Shown: positions 11,804 through 23,540, numbered from the stretch's first letter. The stretch: 64,000 nt of DNA from Cladobotryum mycophilum (GCA_036429605.1 JAVFKD010000004.1:3596001-3660000); one strand, 5' to 3'. Numbers and translations: made by a program. Notes: generated from the sequence alone by a model not told the origin.

Positions 11804-14400
11804 ATGAGTACTGACACGGACCAAGATGGGGTCTTTTTAGGCATCCTCCAAGAAATCCAGCAAACACAAGCTCATCTCGTTGCTGCTGTTGAATCTTTGA
11901 CTGACAGAGTTGATTCTGTGGCAATCGATTCCCTCAAGTCTACTAATCAATCGAAAGCTCTTGACAATAGCCTTCATTCGGAAGAGAGGGAGACATTCAA
12001 GCCTGATGCTCCAGCGACCTCAGGCATCCAGGTTCCGATTGGGAGTAATCGAAATGTTCAAGCACCGTCGACGGCTTCTCCTAGCCAGAGGTCTGGCCTG
12101 ACATCCAGAATTGTGCTTACGTGGGTACTCCTTTATCTTCGATAGCTGTACGAGACCTTAATATCATATTGGTAGAACTTATCCCAAGCAAATTGGCATC
12201 GATCCGCTTCCGATGGACTGGGGAAATCCCGACCCTTTGAAACGAGGTCCGGTTACGGTTTTACGATCCCCATCCACTATTCGTCGACGAAACGGTTTGT
12301 TTATACAATACTGCCCTCATTTACATTGGCTAATATAAGGTGTTTTGGTATCAATTAAGCTATTGGAGGTATGTTTACTGTCATACCCATTGATTACCTA
12401 GTTGCTAATGTGAATACCAGCCCAGTGAGTTTTGAATAGGTCACCGGAAATCGACGTATATTGACCAATGCACTTTAGTGGTGGCTCATACTCTATTTAT
12501 TATGCATTGGCTGTTGCGAGTAAGGAACTGGACGTCGATCACAGGTTCGTTTTGGTCCTCGCACGCGTGCTATGCAGAATGTGACGAGTTTTATTCTAGG
12601 CCCGACTTCACAAATACGGAACCAGCAGCTCAAATCGGCCCATTGCCTCAATGGGGTGATCACAAGAAAATTGTTGCCATGGATCCCTGGGGCCATCTGA
12701 CTCCATGGATTCACAAAGACATCATGGAAAAAGAAAATGGTACTTGTTGGGTTTTACAATTGTTATCAACAAAACTAATGGGCAACAGTCGACCTGCGAC
12801 CAACCATCGCTATTACCAAAGCCCATATGAAAGCAAGTCTTCAACCCCCCCCCTTTTTTTTTTTTCTTTCCTCCCCCATTTTCAACGCGCCGTTCCTGGA
12901 CTAACCACCACCTTGATCTTGTAGTTGCCTGAACTTGAGGAAAGTGTGAAGAGCGGAAGACTGTATGTGTCTTCTCTGTTTCCCTTGAGAGAATAGCTGA
13001 TAACAATTAAACAGGGTACCCGACGGCAAGGTATGCTTGAATGAGCTTGGCGAATTAGCTGTGACGAAATTTGCGGTTGAACCGGTATGTTGCCTACTTG
13101 ATGCCTAGTGTAATATTCAGACTGACATTTCTTCGTTGAGGTATGGTACCTTCCTGGCGTTGCTGAGAGATTTGGAATCGGTTAGTAGCTTTTGACATGC
13201 ATGCCTTGCTATTACTGATGTAGAGCAGATGAAGGCACTTTACGTCGGTCTCTTTTTGAGCATACCGGTGGGAGTTATCCTGAGGTAAGTCAAGTCACTG
13301 CGTCCTGTGAGTGGCAGCTTATTTTCTACAGTTGATCACCCGTGGAGATATTAAAGTATTTCTTCCTCCAATTGGTAAGTGCATGAAAGGAAATGGTGTA
13401 TAAATATACGCAGATGTTTAACGGCTTCAAGGTGGTCTCACTGTGTATTGTTTCGGAGATCCCGCAAAGATGTCTGATGAGTCCGTTCGGTTGTCTCTAA
13501 GAATTCATGATGAGGTATGTTCCACCTTGAAGAGTGTCATATACATTCTGAATTGACACGATATAGTGTAACGGAAGTGATGTATTTGGTTCGGACATTT
13601 GCACATGCCGCCCATATCTCATCTTTGGCATTGAAGAAGCAGTCAAGGAGGCCCAGAATGGTGGCAGTGGCGTTGTGATTTACTTCAGAAAGGAGGGTAG
13701 GGCACTTGGAGAGGTCACCAAGGTTCGTTTTTCATGACACAGATGATTACAATTGGGTTAACTAACATGCGATATAGTATTGTAAGCACTCTAATTTTGG
13801 ATGTTTTCCAATCTCGGGATAGAAACTCGTACTAATGGTAGCGATAGTGGTTTACAATGCTCGTAAACGCGGCGCTGATCTAGCCTCGGATTACTTCCAA
13901 AGAACCGAAAACATTGCCGGCGTGAAGGATATGCGATTCCAGGCACTGATGCCAGACATCCTTCACTGGCTCGGCATCAAGAAAATTGACAGAATGCTGA
14001 GCATGAGCAAGTGAGTATCAACAAATTGAGGTAAATGACATAGGTTAACTAGTGCCCTAGCATGAAACACGACGCTATTGTTGGCCAAGGGTAGGCATCT
14101 GGTAAGGCTACTTGTTGCGCATCATGGCTAAATGCATGCAGAATTCCCATCCACGAGAGAGTAGAGCTTCCGGATGAGTTGATACCGGCTGATTCAAGAG
14201 TTGAAATCGACGCCAAGATTACGGCTGGTAAGCATGAGATGATAGCAATTGGGTGCTGTCATGTAACTAACCCTTGTCAAGGCTACTTTACTGCTGGCAA
14301 GCGACTCACGGCCGATGAACTCAAGTCAGTCCAAGGCAGATTATGGGAAGAGTATGCAACCCTAGTTTACCCCGCAGTTTGGTGCCAGATCGCAGACTGA
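11804..14400 (+). CDS. URC1: GTP cyclohydrolase II-like uracil catabolism protein Urc1
   Basis: Family member of the URC uracil-degradation pathway, related to GTP cyclohydrolase II (RibA). Nineteen exons fit with consistent phase: 11804-12120, 12176-12294, 12360-12368, 12421-12424, 12479-12544, 12600-12739, 12789-12832, 12925-12962, 13015-13084, 13141-13180, 13229-13284, 13332-13374, 13432-13514, 13567-13722, 13778-13781, 13848-14010, 14061-14090, 14142-14227, 14282-14400; 528 aa. The zinc motif C-x10-C-x-C is visible across a splice at HDECNGSDVFGSDICTC. Also typical are RNAIGAHGGSY, the region around VVIYFRKEGRALGEVTKYL, and DAKITAGYFTAGKRL near the end. Residues 1-105 are a variable N-terminal extension. 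Two exons are 4 nt and one is 9 nt. Intron 7 (12833-12924) starts with GC and carries long C and T runs. Confidence 0.9.
12360..12368 (+). other. URC1: 9-nt micro-exon of URC1
   Basis: The bases CTATTGGAG lie between an AG ending at 12359 and a GTATGT donor at 12369. They supply the Ile-Gly of the conserved RNAIGAHGG segment. Skipping this exon keeps the reading frame, but drops three conserved codons. Confidence 0.75.
12421..12424 (+). other. URC1: 4-nt micro-exon of URC1 (first)
   Basis: The bases CCCA lie between an AG ending at 12420 and a GTGAGT donor at 12425. They complete the Ala codon and begin the His codon of IGAHGG. Both flanking introns (52 and 54 nt) have normal size and a branch-like GCTAATG or TTGACC. 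Skipping the exon shifts the frame. Confidence 0.7.
13778..13781 (+). other. URC1: 4-nt micro-exon of URC1 (second)
   Basis: The bases TATT lie between an AG ending at 13777 and a GTAAGC donor at 13782. They give the Tyr codon and first base of the Leu codon in EVTKYLVYNARK. Without them the frame is lost. Confidence 0.7.
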
Positions 14401-15039
14401 CTTAACCTCCTAGCATCGACCACTAACGTTGGGCGACCGCGGAAGCGTTTACAGGTGATGGAGTCTTGTGTGACTGTGGGCTTGTCCTGTGGATTCAAAC
14501 TGTTGAGACTTGCATTGCAGAGAGTCAATTTTCTTATTAAATGTACTAAGATTCTACAAGTACGTCACCCAGGGGAATAAGTCATACCTGCACGCCAACC
14601 AACCTGGCCTAACTTGATTTGCCAAAGTTGCTACCCTGACGTCTCCAGTCATTGGTGATGTGGCTCGGAAGCTGGTCGCAAAATGTGCATGTGAGTTGGT
14701 GAGGTATTGGTAGGCGGGGGTATAACGGGCAGATAGGGCCGGCATCCCTGTAAGCCATGCATTGCAGGCGTCCCACAATAGCGGAGTGACCTGAACCCAA
14801 CCAAACAACTGAAGACACATATTGACGCCCAATCGAACCATTGCACGTCAGGTAGCAACCCAGGTTCCCGATGCTGAGTTGGCCCTCTGCTGTGTGCGTC
14901 ACGACGGATTGAGTAAAAGCTTGTGATAAAAAGATGATAAGAATCTTTAAGTAGTTGAAATAATTTCGTAGCCGCAATCCAGCCTTGATCTTACATCTTG
15001 TTTTTGAACACAGACAAAGGCTTTTTTCTGATATCCAAA
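14401..15039. other. Intergenic region URC1 to hypothetical gene
   Basis: About 640 bp between two plus-strand genes. The minus-strand ORFs here look like chance frames. No repeat or RNA gene recognised. Confidence 0.5.
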
Positions 15040-15493
15040 ATGCCATCCTTCCACCAAGAGAGAGATTCTTTCAACTACGAAGCGAACATGCGCCGGCCTA
15101 AGCTGTCACGAGCAAGCACCACGAGGCCTTCTATAACGGCACAAAATGCCATAGGAGAGTCTCTAGCTGCACCACATTCTCCAGAACGAGCAACCGACAT
15201 TCTCAGCAAAGTGTTCTACACCCCGGCGATCAGCACCATTGGACGAAAAGCTCCCGGGCTCCTAAGACACCAAATGGAGAACATCATGATGGGTCACGGG
15301 GACCAGACGATAACTCCTGAAAGTCACAATGCACATGAATTGCTCGAAGAATCCCCTTCAGGTACGTTGGATTCTGGTCTGTGCGCCTAATACAGCGAGT
15401 CTAATAATATTTGTAGATTGCTACTTCAGTTTCCCTAGCTTCGAGAATTGGGACGAGGGGAAAGATGACGAAGCTCGGAGTGTTTTCGGTTGA
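15040..15493 (+). CDS. Small hypothetical protein
   Basis: Two exons, 15040-15361 and 15417-15493, phase 1, giving 132 aa. I do not recognise the family. The protein is polar, with a Ser/Arg/Thr-rich N-terminal half (RRPKLSRASTTRPS) and a short aromatic and acidic C-terminus reading CYFSFPSFENWDEGKDDEAR. It has no signal peptide or membrane segment. The ATG at 15040 is chosen because the upstream in-frame extension is short and begins with a weak context. The clean GT-AG intron that adds a compact, non-random C-terminus supports a real gene. Function unknown. Confidence 0.6.
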
Positions 15494-16374
15494 ACCTGAA
15501 TCAAAGAGAGGACATAAGATCGTGATCTAATCTGCCGCCCAAATCTACGCCTGTAGAAGAGGCACTGTAGATGCCCGTCATCTGCCTGACACGCTCGACC
15601 AACTGCACACAAGACGCCAATAAACGAAAGCTGACGCCATTCTTCAGCTTTGTGGTGAGCGTCAAGATTAGGGTTGGAACGGGTTCGTTTGTGGAAAAAT
15701 GCTGCAAGCGACAGGACAAGGCCACAATTTTGGGAAGAGATTAAGCCCGTGAAGCAAGCCAAGCAATTATAACTCGGAATGGCTTCTTACCCGTTCTTCT
15801 TCAGAGTCCATTTGAGGTACCATGATACACAGGGACAATTAGCGACGGGTGGCTATCCATCTATATCAACAGATATATGAAAGCTAGACAGCAATGAACA
15901 CATTTTTTTTGTCTCTATTCTCGCGATTGAATTGGGTATGCTGGGGCAGGTGATGCAAATTGCTACTGGTTCATTCAGATCAACGTGATGGAGAATTAGG
16001 TACGGAGTACTCCGTACTACTAAGTGCAAGTAGGATGACAAAAGTCTACGCTTATAGATCCATAGTAGTGTTAGGTGGGAATGAGCAGTGATTTTTGTCA
16101 TACAACTGTCATCTAGGTAAGTTCGTACTACTCCACAGGGAGTCCAGCGGATCTGACGAAGGCTTCGAAGTTTGTGCTCTGTGTCCTCACGTGATGACAC
16201 ACACCACACACATTTTTCCAAAGTGTGGCGCGGAAAATACTTACACCGATTTTATTTTGCCTGTCTCGCTTAGACCTTAGTCGATGCACACAAGAATTGA
16301 AATTATTCTAACCCCTCCACCAATCTTTTCAGCACCTTTGGATTCTCCAGCTGCTCGTACGTTGGCCAGCAAAC
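15494..16374. other. Intergenic region with upstream sequence of RPS1
   Basis: About 880 bp. It holds the RPS1 promoter side and a perfect 16-bp palindrome at 16001-16016. The 113- and 122-aa minus-strand ORFs show no family features and are not called. Confidence 0.5.
16001..16016. repeat. Perfect 16-bp palindrome TACGGAGTACTCCGTA
   Basis: The sequence equals its own reverse complement. Half-motifs (ACGGAGTA) recur in other intergenic spots of the window, for example near 3546 and 37056. It could be a fragment of a dispersed repeat or a protein-binding site; nothing in the sequence decides. Confidence 0.6.
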
Positions 16375-17378
16375 ATGGCGGTTGGAAAGTGAGTATATGA
16401 TGAGATCGCAACGTTTTGCATTATATTGACCACTTTCAGGAACAAGAGACTCTCCAAGGGCAAGAAGGGCCTTAAGAAGAAGACCGTTGATCCTTTCTCT
16501 CGAAAGGACTGGTACTCAATTAAGGTGTGTGACTTGTCCGATTCTGATGACCTTTTCTCTGCTTGAATTTCATACTGATCTGAATAAAGGCTCCTAACCC
16601 CTTCAACGTCCGAGAGTGAGTTTAGCATGAGACGGTGACGACGAAGAATTCCGACTGACAATTCGCCGCAGTGTTGGCAAGACGCTCGTGAACCGGACGA
16701 CAGGTCTGAAGAACGCGAACGATGCTCTGAAGGGTCGCATCATCGAGGTTTCACTGGCTGACCTCCAGAAGGATGAGGACCACTCATTCCGCAAGGTCCG
16801 CCTTCGTGTGGACGAGGTTCAGGGCAAGAACTGCTTGACCAACTTCCACGGTCTGGATTTCACCTCCGACAAGCTGCGATCCCTCGTTCGCAAGTGGCAG
16901 ACACTCATCGAGGCCAACGTTACCGTCAAGACCACTGACGACTACCTTATCCGCCTCTTCGCCATCGCCTTTACCAAGAGACGCCCCAACCAGATCAAGA
17001 AGACCACATATGCTGCCTCTTCGCAAATCCGAGCCATTCGCCGCAAGATGACCGACATTATCCAAAGGGAAGCCTCCAGCTGCACCCTCACTCAATTGAC
17101 CTCTAAGCTCATCCCCGAGGTTATTGGCCGTGAAATTGAGAAGTCTACACAGGGCATTTACCCCCTGCAGAACGTGAGTGGTTGAACCATAATCCTGAAA
17201 TGGCAGCACAATGTCTGAATGATTTATTTTGCAGGTCCATATCCGCAAGGTCAAGCTGTTGAAGGCGCCGAAGTTTGACCTTGGTGCTTTGATGGCTCTC
17301 CACGGTGAGTCGGGAACCGATGATCAGGGACAGAAGGTTGAGCGGGAATTCAAGGAGCGCGTTCTGGAGGAGGTCTGA
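16375..17378 (+). CDS. RPS1: 40S ribosomal protein S1 (eS1, S3Ae family)
   Basis: Structural protein of the small ribosomal subunit. Five exons: 16375-16388, 16440-16524, 16590-16615, 16672-17173, 17235-17378; 256 aa, the usual length. The start MAVGKNKRLSKGKKGLKKK is highly basic, as expected. Conserved segments include DPFSRKDWYSIKAP, NVRDVGKTLVNRTTG, FHGLDFTSDKLRSLVRKWQT and HIRKVKLLKAPKFDLG. The first coding exon is only 14 nt and the third 26 nt; introns crowd the 5' end, as is common for ribosomal protein genes. The long ORF on the opposite strand over exon 4 is a shadow of its strong codon bias. Confidence 0.97.
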
Positions 17379-18052
17379 AGAGTGCTGCAGATGGAAGGAC
17401 GAAGGCACAGGGAGCCTCGCGGGTGATGAACTCATCCCTGGCATTGTTTCGGTCATTGCAACTGGCGTAGCATCACAAAGGCGGCTGGGGGGTAAGGTAA
17501 TATCCCCATGAAACGGTAAAAAAGACTTCGGTTGCTTGTTTTATCCGATACGTCGCTATGTGAGGCCCAGTGACTACATGAATGGCGAACAGCCAGTGTT
17601 TTTAGTGTTAAATACTCTTCTGACCTAGTTGGCAATGGCCTTGAAATGTCCAGTTGCAGAAGTTGCCCAAACAACCAGTGATCATTGTGTTTTTTCTCTT
17701 GTTGTCATGTTATTGTTGTACATGTGCCACCTAAGAAACCAGTCTTTGATCGTTCGTTAACACAACTAGGGGCGTCATTTGCGTTTCCGCTAGAGGAACC
17801 CTAATTAAATATACCATGTTATATCCCATTTATGAGGAGACCGAACTGCATCAAAACCCATTCAAAGTAAATCGCCTGCTCTCTAATGACGCACCTTTTC
17901 TAAGTGCTCTCTATGCACACACACGCGCGCGCGCGCATACGCATACGCAAGCAAGATATCAAGTGACACAGCACTATCGCGCGGAATTGGGGAGCAGCAA
18001 CTGTGCATGACCGACTATTGAAATGTTCCAGGCTACTAAGTACATTTATGGT
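17379..18052. other. Intergenic region between convergent genes, with alternating CA/CG tract
   Basis: Shared 3' flanks of RPS1 and the alpha/beta hydrolase gene. At about 17915-17950 there is a run of alternating purine and pyrimidine (CACACACACGCGCGCG and following), which could adopt Z-DNA. No gene seen. Confidence 0.55.
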
Positions 18053-19264
18053 CTATTCATATCCAACGTGTTCAGGATCGCGTATGAAGTCCACAACGGC
18101 TGCAGAAGATTAGCAGGAGAATTACATGGAACAATGCTCAGAGTTACCTTGTCTAAAAGCTTCAGGTTGTTCTGATATTAGCCAGTGTCCCGCATCAACA
18201 CTAGCTATGCGAAATCGCGGGAAAAATTGCCCGATGATGGGCAACACATCATCCGGTACATAATGACTCTGCGTGCCGCGAACAAAGAGCGCAGGCTTTT
18301 CGTACCGTATCTGATTGGGATCCTTATAAGGAAAATCTCCGAGGTAGTCAAGTGATCGACCAAGAATATCCAGAGGAATACGAAATCTTTGTATTCCATC
18401 CTCCGGTGACCTAGACAAATTGCCAAGCAAAAATTGTCGAATGGGAAGAGACTATTTTGAGATTTGATATTAGCATCCGTCAGACTGTCCATTGTGGCTA
18501 TTAGAGGCAGTGCCGACCTCTTCATAATCTTGAAGAATCTTATCTGCTTCATTCTGGCGGGCTACGTTGGCTGCTTGTATCTTCTTCATGCCTTGGACAT
18601 AAGTGGCAAAAGTTCTGCCAAGATTCGCATCCACTGGAGCATTGTCAACTGCTATCAACTTCGCAACTAGTTGGGGCGAACGTAGCGCCAGGGACATGGC
18701 AGTTTTCGCACCCCTACTCTCACAGTTAGCTTGTAGTGCATATATAGCAAAATCGCCCAGCATACATAGAGTGCCCGATTAAGATTGGGTCTTTGAGCTC
18801 GTGTTCATGAATGAAATTCGAAACATCTTCTGCCATGGCAACATAATCATGGCGTAAATTGTGAGGAGATTCGCCATGATTTCTCAGATCCTTCACCATA
18901 AATGCTCAGTTCCATCCTCCAATTATTTTCAACAGGGCAGTAACTTACCAGCGCATATACATAAAGCCCTAAATCCCTTGTCAGGGCCCTAGGTTACTGT
19001 AAGTGAAGTTGAAATGACACGCTAGCAAATCTGGGGGCACACTCACTTACTGATGCCCCGATTGTTCTTCTTAGATCCAAATAAACCATGTAAAAAGAGA
19101 ATTGGCGATGTCCTCTCGTTGGTCCTGGGGTTTGACGGCGCATGGAGGTCGAACGCCAGCGGCGAAACTGCTTCAGGACGTGGAATATTCGAGAACCTGC
19201 GGACCTGGCGATAGGTGATAGTTAGAGTAATCTTTGCTGGCCGAAGGAAAAATAATTTTGACAT
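18053..19264 (-). CDS. Mitochondrial-type alpha/beta hydrolase (ABHD11/Imo32-like)
   Basis: Six exons on the minus strand: 19264-19047, 18988-18949, 18890-18766, 18713-18518, 18451-18148, 18099-18053; 309 aa with consistent phases. The N-terminal ~25 residues (SKLFFLRPAKITLTITYRQVRRF) are basic and hydroxylated, like a mitochondrial presequence. The fold is marked by ILFLHGLFGSKKNN (oxyanion region), the second strand with DLRNHGES, the nucleophile elbow GHSMG (Ser, across intron 3), a central segment with VDNAPV, and a catalytic-histidine region DAGHWLISEQP. The family includes human ABHD11 and yeast YGR031W. Substrate is not evident. It is divergent from SEC23 across about 390 bp. Confidence 0.9.
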
Positions 19265-19653
19265 GTTTCACACCCATACACTCATGGATTTCTCCAATGT
19301 GTTTGAATGCAGACGCCAGTCTAGGATCACATGCGACAGTTCATGGGTAAATCTGCTACCCATGCCAAGATTGCAGTGGCTGCACACTAGCCACATTATG
19401 GCGCATACCGTGGTGGGTGGGGTTGCCAGCTGTCCACATCCCGCCATGATGGTAACTGCTGGCCACTTGGATTGACCACATACACTATAAGATCCGTCAT
19501 AACTCCCGCCAGAGATTTTTGGGGTTTCCTTTCCCGGTCGAACTGACTTCTTCTCTTGCAGTGTGATTACCACATAGAAGCAAGATTTCCCTGCCACCGT
19601 CAATCGAAGCACAATTCAACTTTTGATATCCCTAAGTAGGTAGTTCAGCCGAA
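19265..19653. promoter_or_regulatory. Divergent promoter region, alpha/beta hydrolase / SEC23
   Basis: The two start codons face away from each other across 389 bp, so both promoters lie here. I see no clear TATA element and no ORF of interest. Confidence 0.55.
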
Positions 19654-22312
19654 ATGGACTATGAGGCAATCAAGGAGCAATGGAGTGAGGTTGAAGATCG
19701 CGACGGTGTGCGCCTCAGCTGGAACGTGTTTCCCAGCTCTAGGATGGTGAGTTAGCCATGCTACAGGGGACCTCCAATTACTCACTCAAAATCTAGGAAG
19801 CATCTCGATTGGTTGTTCCCATCGGTGCTCTATACACACCTTTGAAGGAGAAGCCAGACACCCCACTCTTACAGTTCGAACCAGTGACATGCAAACAGCC
19901 TTGTCGTTCAGTTCTCAACCCATTTTGGTGAGTCTACTACTCTAATTCGCCTTCTACAAGGTCATCTGCTGGTCATGAAACTATTCTAATTCGCAATGCC
20001 TTCAGTCAAGTCGACGTTCGCGCCCGTGTCTGGATTTGCCCCTTCTGCTTGTCAAGAAACCAGCTTCCGCCACACTATAAAGACATCACTGCAAATGCGA
20101 TCCCTCCTGAGTTGCACCCGGCTAATACGACCATCGAATACCGACTATCTCGACCCGCCCCGGCGCCGCCCATCTTTCTCTATGTTGTTGATTTGTGCCA
20201 AGAAGATGATAGCTTGTCCGCCCTCAAGGACTCTCTGGTGATGAGTCTAAGTTTGCTTCCTGAAAATTCTTTGGTCGGGTTGATTACATACGGCACTATG
20301 GTACGTTGGTTCTGGCCAATTTTCTTCGAATAAGCCTCTAATATGACATGTAGGCCCAAGTCCACGAAATCGGGTATGAGGGATGCGCCAAGTCTTACGT
20401 CTTTCGAGGAAGCAAGGACTACTCTGCAAAACAGGTCCAAGAGATGCTGGGTCTCACATCCTCTGGAATGAGGCCTGCTATGCAGCCTCAGACGGGCCGC
20501 CAGATGCCAATTGGTGCAGGCTCCAGGTTTCTTCTTCCAGTTCAGCAGGCCGAGTTCCAACTCACTAAGGCGCTGGAGGCTCTTCAGAAAGACCCCTGGC
20601 CAACAGCCAACGACCGACGTAGCCTTCGATGCACTGGTGTGGCTCTTAGCGTTGCCATTGGACTCATGGAGTCATCGTTTCAAAATTCGGGTGGCCGTAT
20701 AATGCTCTTTGCTGGTGGACCGGCCACCGAAGGTCCGGGCATGGTCGTTGGTCCTGAGCTAAGAGAGCCGATTCGATCTCACCATGATATTGACCGCGAC
20801 AATGTCAAGTATTACAAGAAGGCCTTGAAGGTAAGGTACCCCGATGAGCTATGCCGCCTATCCATGGAAGCTAATGCGTTGGACAGTTCTATGACAATTT
20901 GGCAAAACGTACAGCTCACAATGGCCATATCATCGACATATTTGCCGGCTGCCTTGATCAGGTTGGCTTGCTGGAAATGAAGGGTCTCTGCAATTCAACT
21001 GGCGGTCATATGATCCTTACAGATAGTTTCACATCATCAATGTTCAAGCAATCGTTCGTCCGCATTTTTGAGAAGGACGGCGAAGAAAACCTCCTTATGG
21101 GCTTTAACGCAGTACTGGAGGTTTTGACCACTAAGGAGCTAAAGGTCACAGGACTCATTGGTCATGCTGTTTCTCTGAATAAAAAGTCAGTATCTGTTGG
21201 CGAAACGGAGTGTGGAATCGGGAACACGTGTTCGTGGAAAATGTGTGGCATCGATCCCAAAGCCAGTTATGGTATCTACTTCGAAGTTGCCAACCAAGGC
21301 CCCGCCACACATCAGCAAGCACCCCAAAAGGGCATGATACAGTTCTTGACCTACTACCAGCATTCCTCTGGTCAATTTCATCTTCGCGTTACAACTATAG
21401 CCCGCAACCTTAGCGGGCCGGCTGGCGATCCGGCCATTGCCCAGTCCTTTGACCAAGAGGCAGCAGCTGTTCTCATGTCCCGAATTGCCGTCTTCAAGGC
21501 TGAAGTTGATGACGGGCCAGATGTGCTACGATGGGTTGACAGAATGTTGATTCGACTCTGCTCAAGATTCGCCGATTACCGCAAGGACGATCCAACTTCT
21601 TTCCGTCTGGAGAAAAATTTCACTCTTTACCCGCAATTCATGTTCCATCTCCGCAGAAGTCAATTCTTGCAAGTTTTCAATAACTCGCCTGACGAAACTG
21701 CATTCTATCGCCACGTCCTGAACCATGAAGACGTAAGCAACTCCCTAGTCATGATTCAACCAACTCTGGACTCATACACTTTCGACCAAGATGGAGGACA
21801 ACCTGTTTTACTTGATTCCGCTTCGATTCAGCCAACCCATGTCCTGCTACTAGATACGTTCTTCCATATTCTCATCTTCCACGGCGAGACAATTGCCGAA
21901 TGGCGAAAAGCAGGGTACCAAGAGCAGGAAGGCTATGAGAACTTTGCAGCCCTATTAGAACAGCCAAAGGAAGATGCAAGGGTACGTTCAAATAAAATAT
22001 ACATTCCCTTCTTACAAACTAACTAGCTACAGGATCTCATCACGGATCGATTTCCACTTCCGAGATTCATTGTCTGTGATGCTGGTGGCTCCCAGGCTCG
22101 ATTCTTGTTGTCGAAGCTCAACCCATCTACGACACATACCACAGGTCCCTATGGCGGTGTTGGAGCAACATCTGCTCAAACTATCTTCACAGATGATGTC
22201 TCCCTCCAGACCTTCATGGATCACTTGATGAAGTAAGCATATTCCTCCTATATCAGGCATATAGCTTGTGCTAACAGTCACTTGCAGACTCGCCGTGAGT
22301 GGTACGAACTAG
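19654..22312 (+). CDS. SEC23: COPII coat GTPase-activating subunit Sec23
   Basis: Sec23 pairs with Sec24 in the inner COPII coat and stimulates Sar1 GTPase during ER export. Seven exons: 19654-19746, 19797-19927, 20006-20300, 20354-20830, 20887-21981, 22033-22232, 22288-22312; 771 aa, the usual size. Order of domains: N-terminal beta-sandwich part, zinc finger (cysteines in [16 protein letters not shown] and WICPFC, about residues 60-95), trunk domain ([17 protein letters not shown] onward), helical domain (about 510-620) and gelsolin-like domain toward the C-terminus ([37 protein letters not shown]). The last exon encodes only LAVSGTN plus shared codon bases. Intron phases agree throughout. 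Confidence 0.97.
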
Positions 22313-23018
22313 AGCCTAACACGTAGTTCAATGTCATCAATACCTACAAAAACTATCACACAGTTGTGTGATGCGTCAATCAATGTTGATGGAAATACCC
22401 CCGAGAATATATTAGAAATAGGGGACTGGTTTAATTTTGATAGTCTTTTGCCAGATTATAGTCACCTTCAATGTAGCCTGCTTTAGTTGGGAGGTGATAG
22501 AATATGCTTCAGCTAATGTCATCCCAAACTTCAATTACTTGAAGATCTCCTCCCTTGTTACAAGGATGTGCGACCATTTGCAACGGCTGAATACGCCCGC
22601 CCGTGTTGGGAAGTTGATGTTAAGCTCCACTTTACTGCATATTTCTATGAAAAGAAAACAAGAACGGGCCTCCGGCTACAAGAGATACAGTTATATAACA
22701 AAAGCCTGCGCTCACTCCTCCCTCACACTACCCCAGATCTATGAGCGTAGATATGTCACCTCATTGTACAATGGCAACCCTGTTCCGTGACTAGATGCGC
22801 ATAAATTTGATTTCAGAAGAAACTAAAGTACGTAGAGATTGTTTATGGTCATAGAAAAGTTGTACAAAGGAGCTTTTATATATTCATCCAAAAATTCCCA
22901 GCTAATTATGGGGTTAGCGTGTCTTGAGATTTCCTCCTACATCAGATACGTACCCTTAATTGATAACCAGATATCCTTAACTGAAATAAAAACCGCCCAG
23001 CCCGTTAGTCAGCTTGAA
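22313..23018. other. Intergenic region downstream of SEC23
   Basis: About 700 bp up to the inverted-repeat element. A 117-aa ORF at 22437-22790 has no recognisable features, and I treat it as chance. Confidence 0.5.
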
Positions 23019-23028
23019 CTTGTCCAAG

Positions 23029-23123
23029 GGAGCCCATACCTGCACCGGGGACGGTGCAAATAAAACCACATGACTCTTACACCGGCCTCCCCGGTACAAA
23101 TAAAATATTTTATATAATAAACA
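23029..23123 (+). repeat. Left terminal inverted repeat of the 23-kb element
   Basis: Matches the reverse complement of 23446-23540. The left copy reads CACATG, TTACACC and GGTAC where the right copy has CACGTG, TTGCACC and GGTGC, i.e. G-to-A changes. Confidence 0.8.
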
Positions 23124-23445
23124 TATTTAGCCTCACTAAAAACCTATTAATTCAATAATCAATTGCTTTTATAGTATTAATTTAATATATTATGCTTTTC
23201 CCCGGCGCTAGAAAAACCCTTAGTATTAGCTATTACTGTTTTAGTATATAAGAATTTTTTTAAAAGCTATTATAGTTTATAGAAAAAACTATATATAATA
23301 ATTAATATTTAAGTAAATTAATATACTATTAATAAATAATATATAATTAATTAAAAAAAAATATATATATATTTTTTTTATAATTATAAGAATAAAAGTT
23401 ATTTTTATGAATTAAAGAAAAAGATTTTATATATATATATATATA

Positions 23446-23540
23446 TACTTATTATATAAGATATCTTATTTGCACCGGGGGGCCGGTGCAAGAGTCACGT
23501 GGTTTTATTTGCACCGTCCCCGGTGCAGGTATGGGTCCCC
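23446..23540 (-). repeat. Right terminal inverted repeat of the 23-kb element
   Basis: Reverse-complement partner of 23029-23123. It keeps more GC and so appears closer to the ancestral terminus. Confidence 0.8.

Noticed and set aside
16784..17254. 156-codon antisense ORF over RPS1
   Set aside because: Shadow of the strong codon bias of the ribosomal protein gene.
22437..22790. 117-codon ORF after SEC23
   Set aside because: No recognisable features; length is within chance for this composition.
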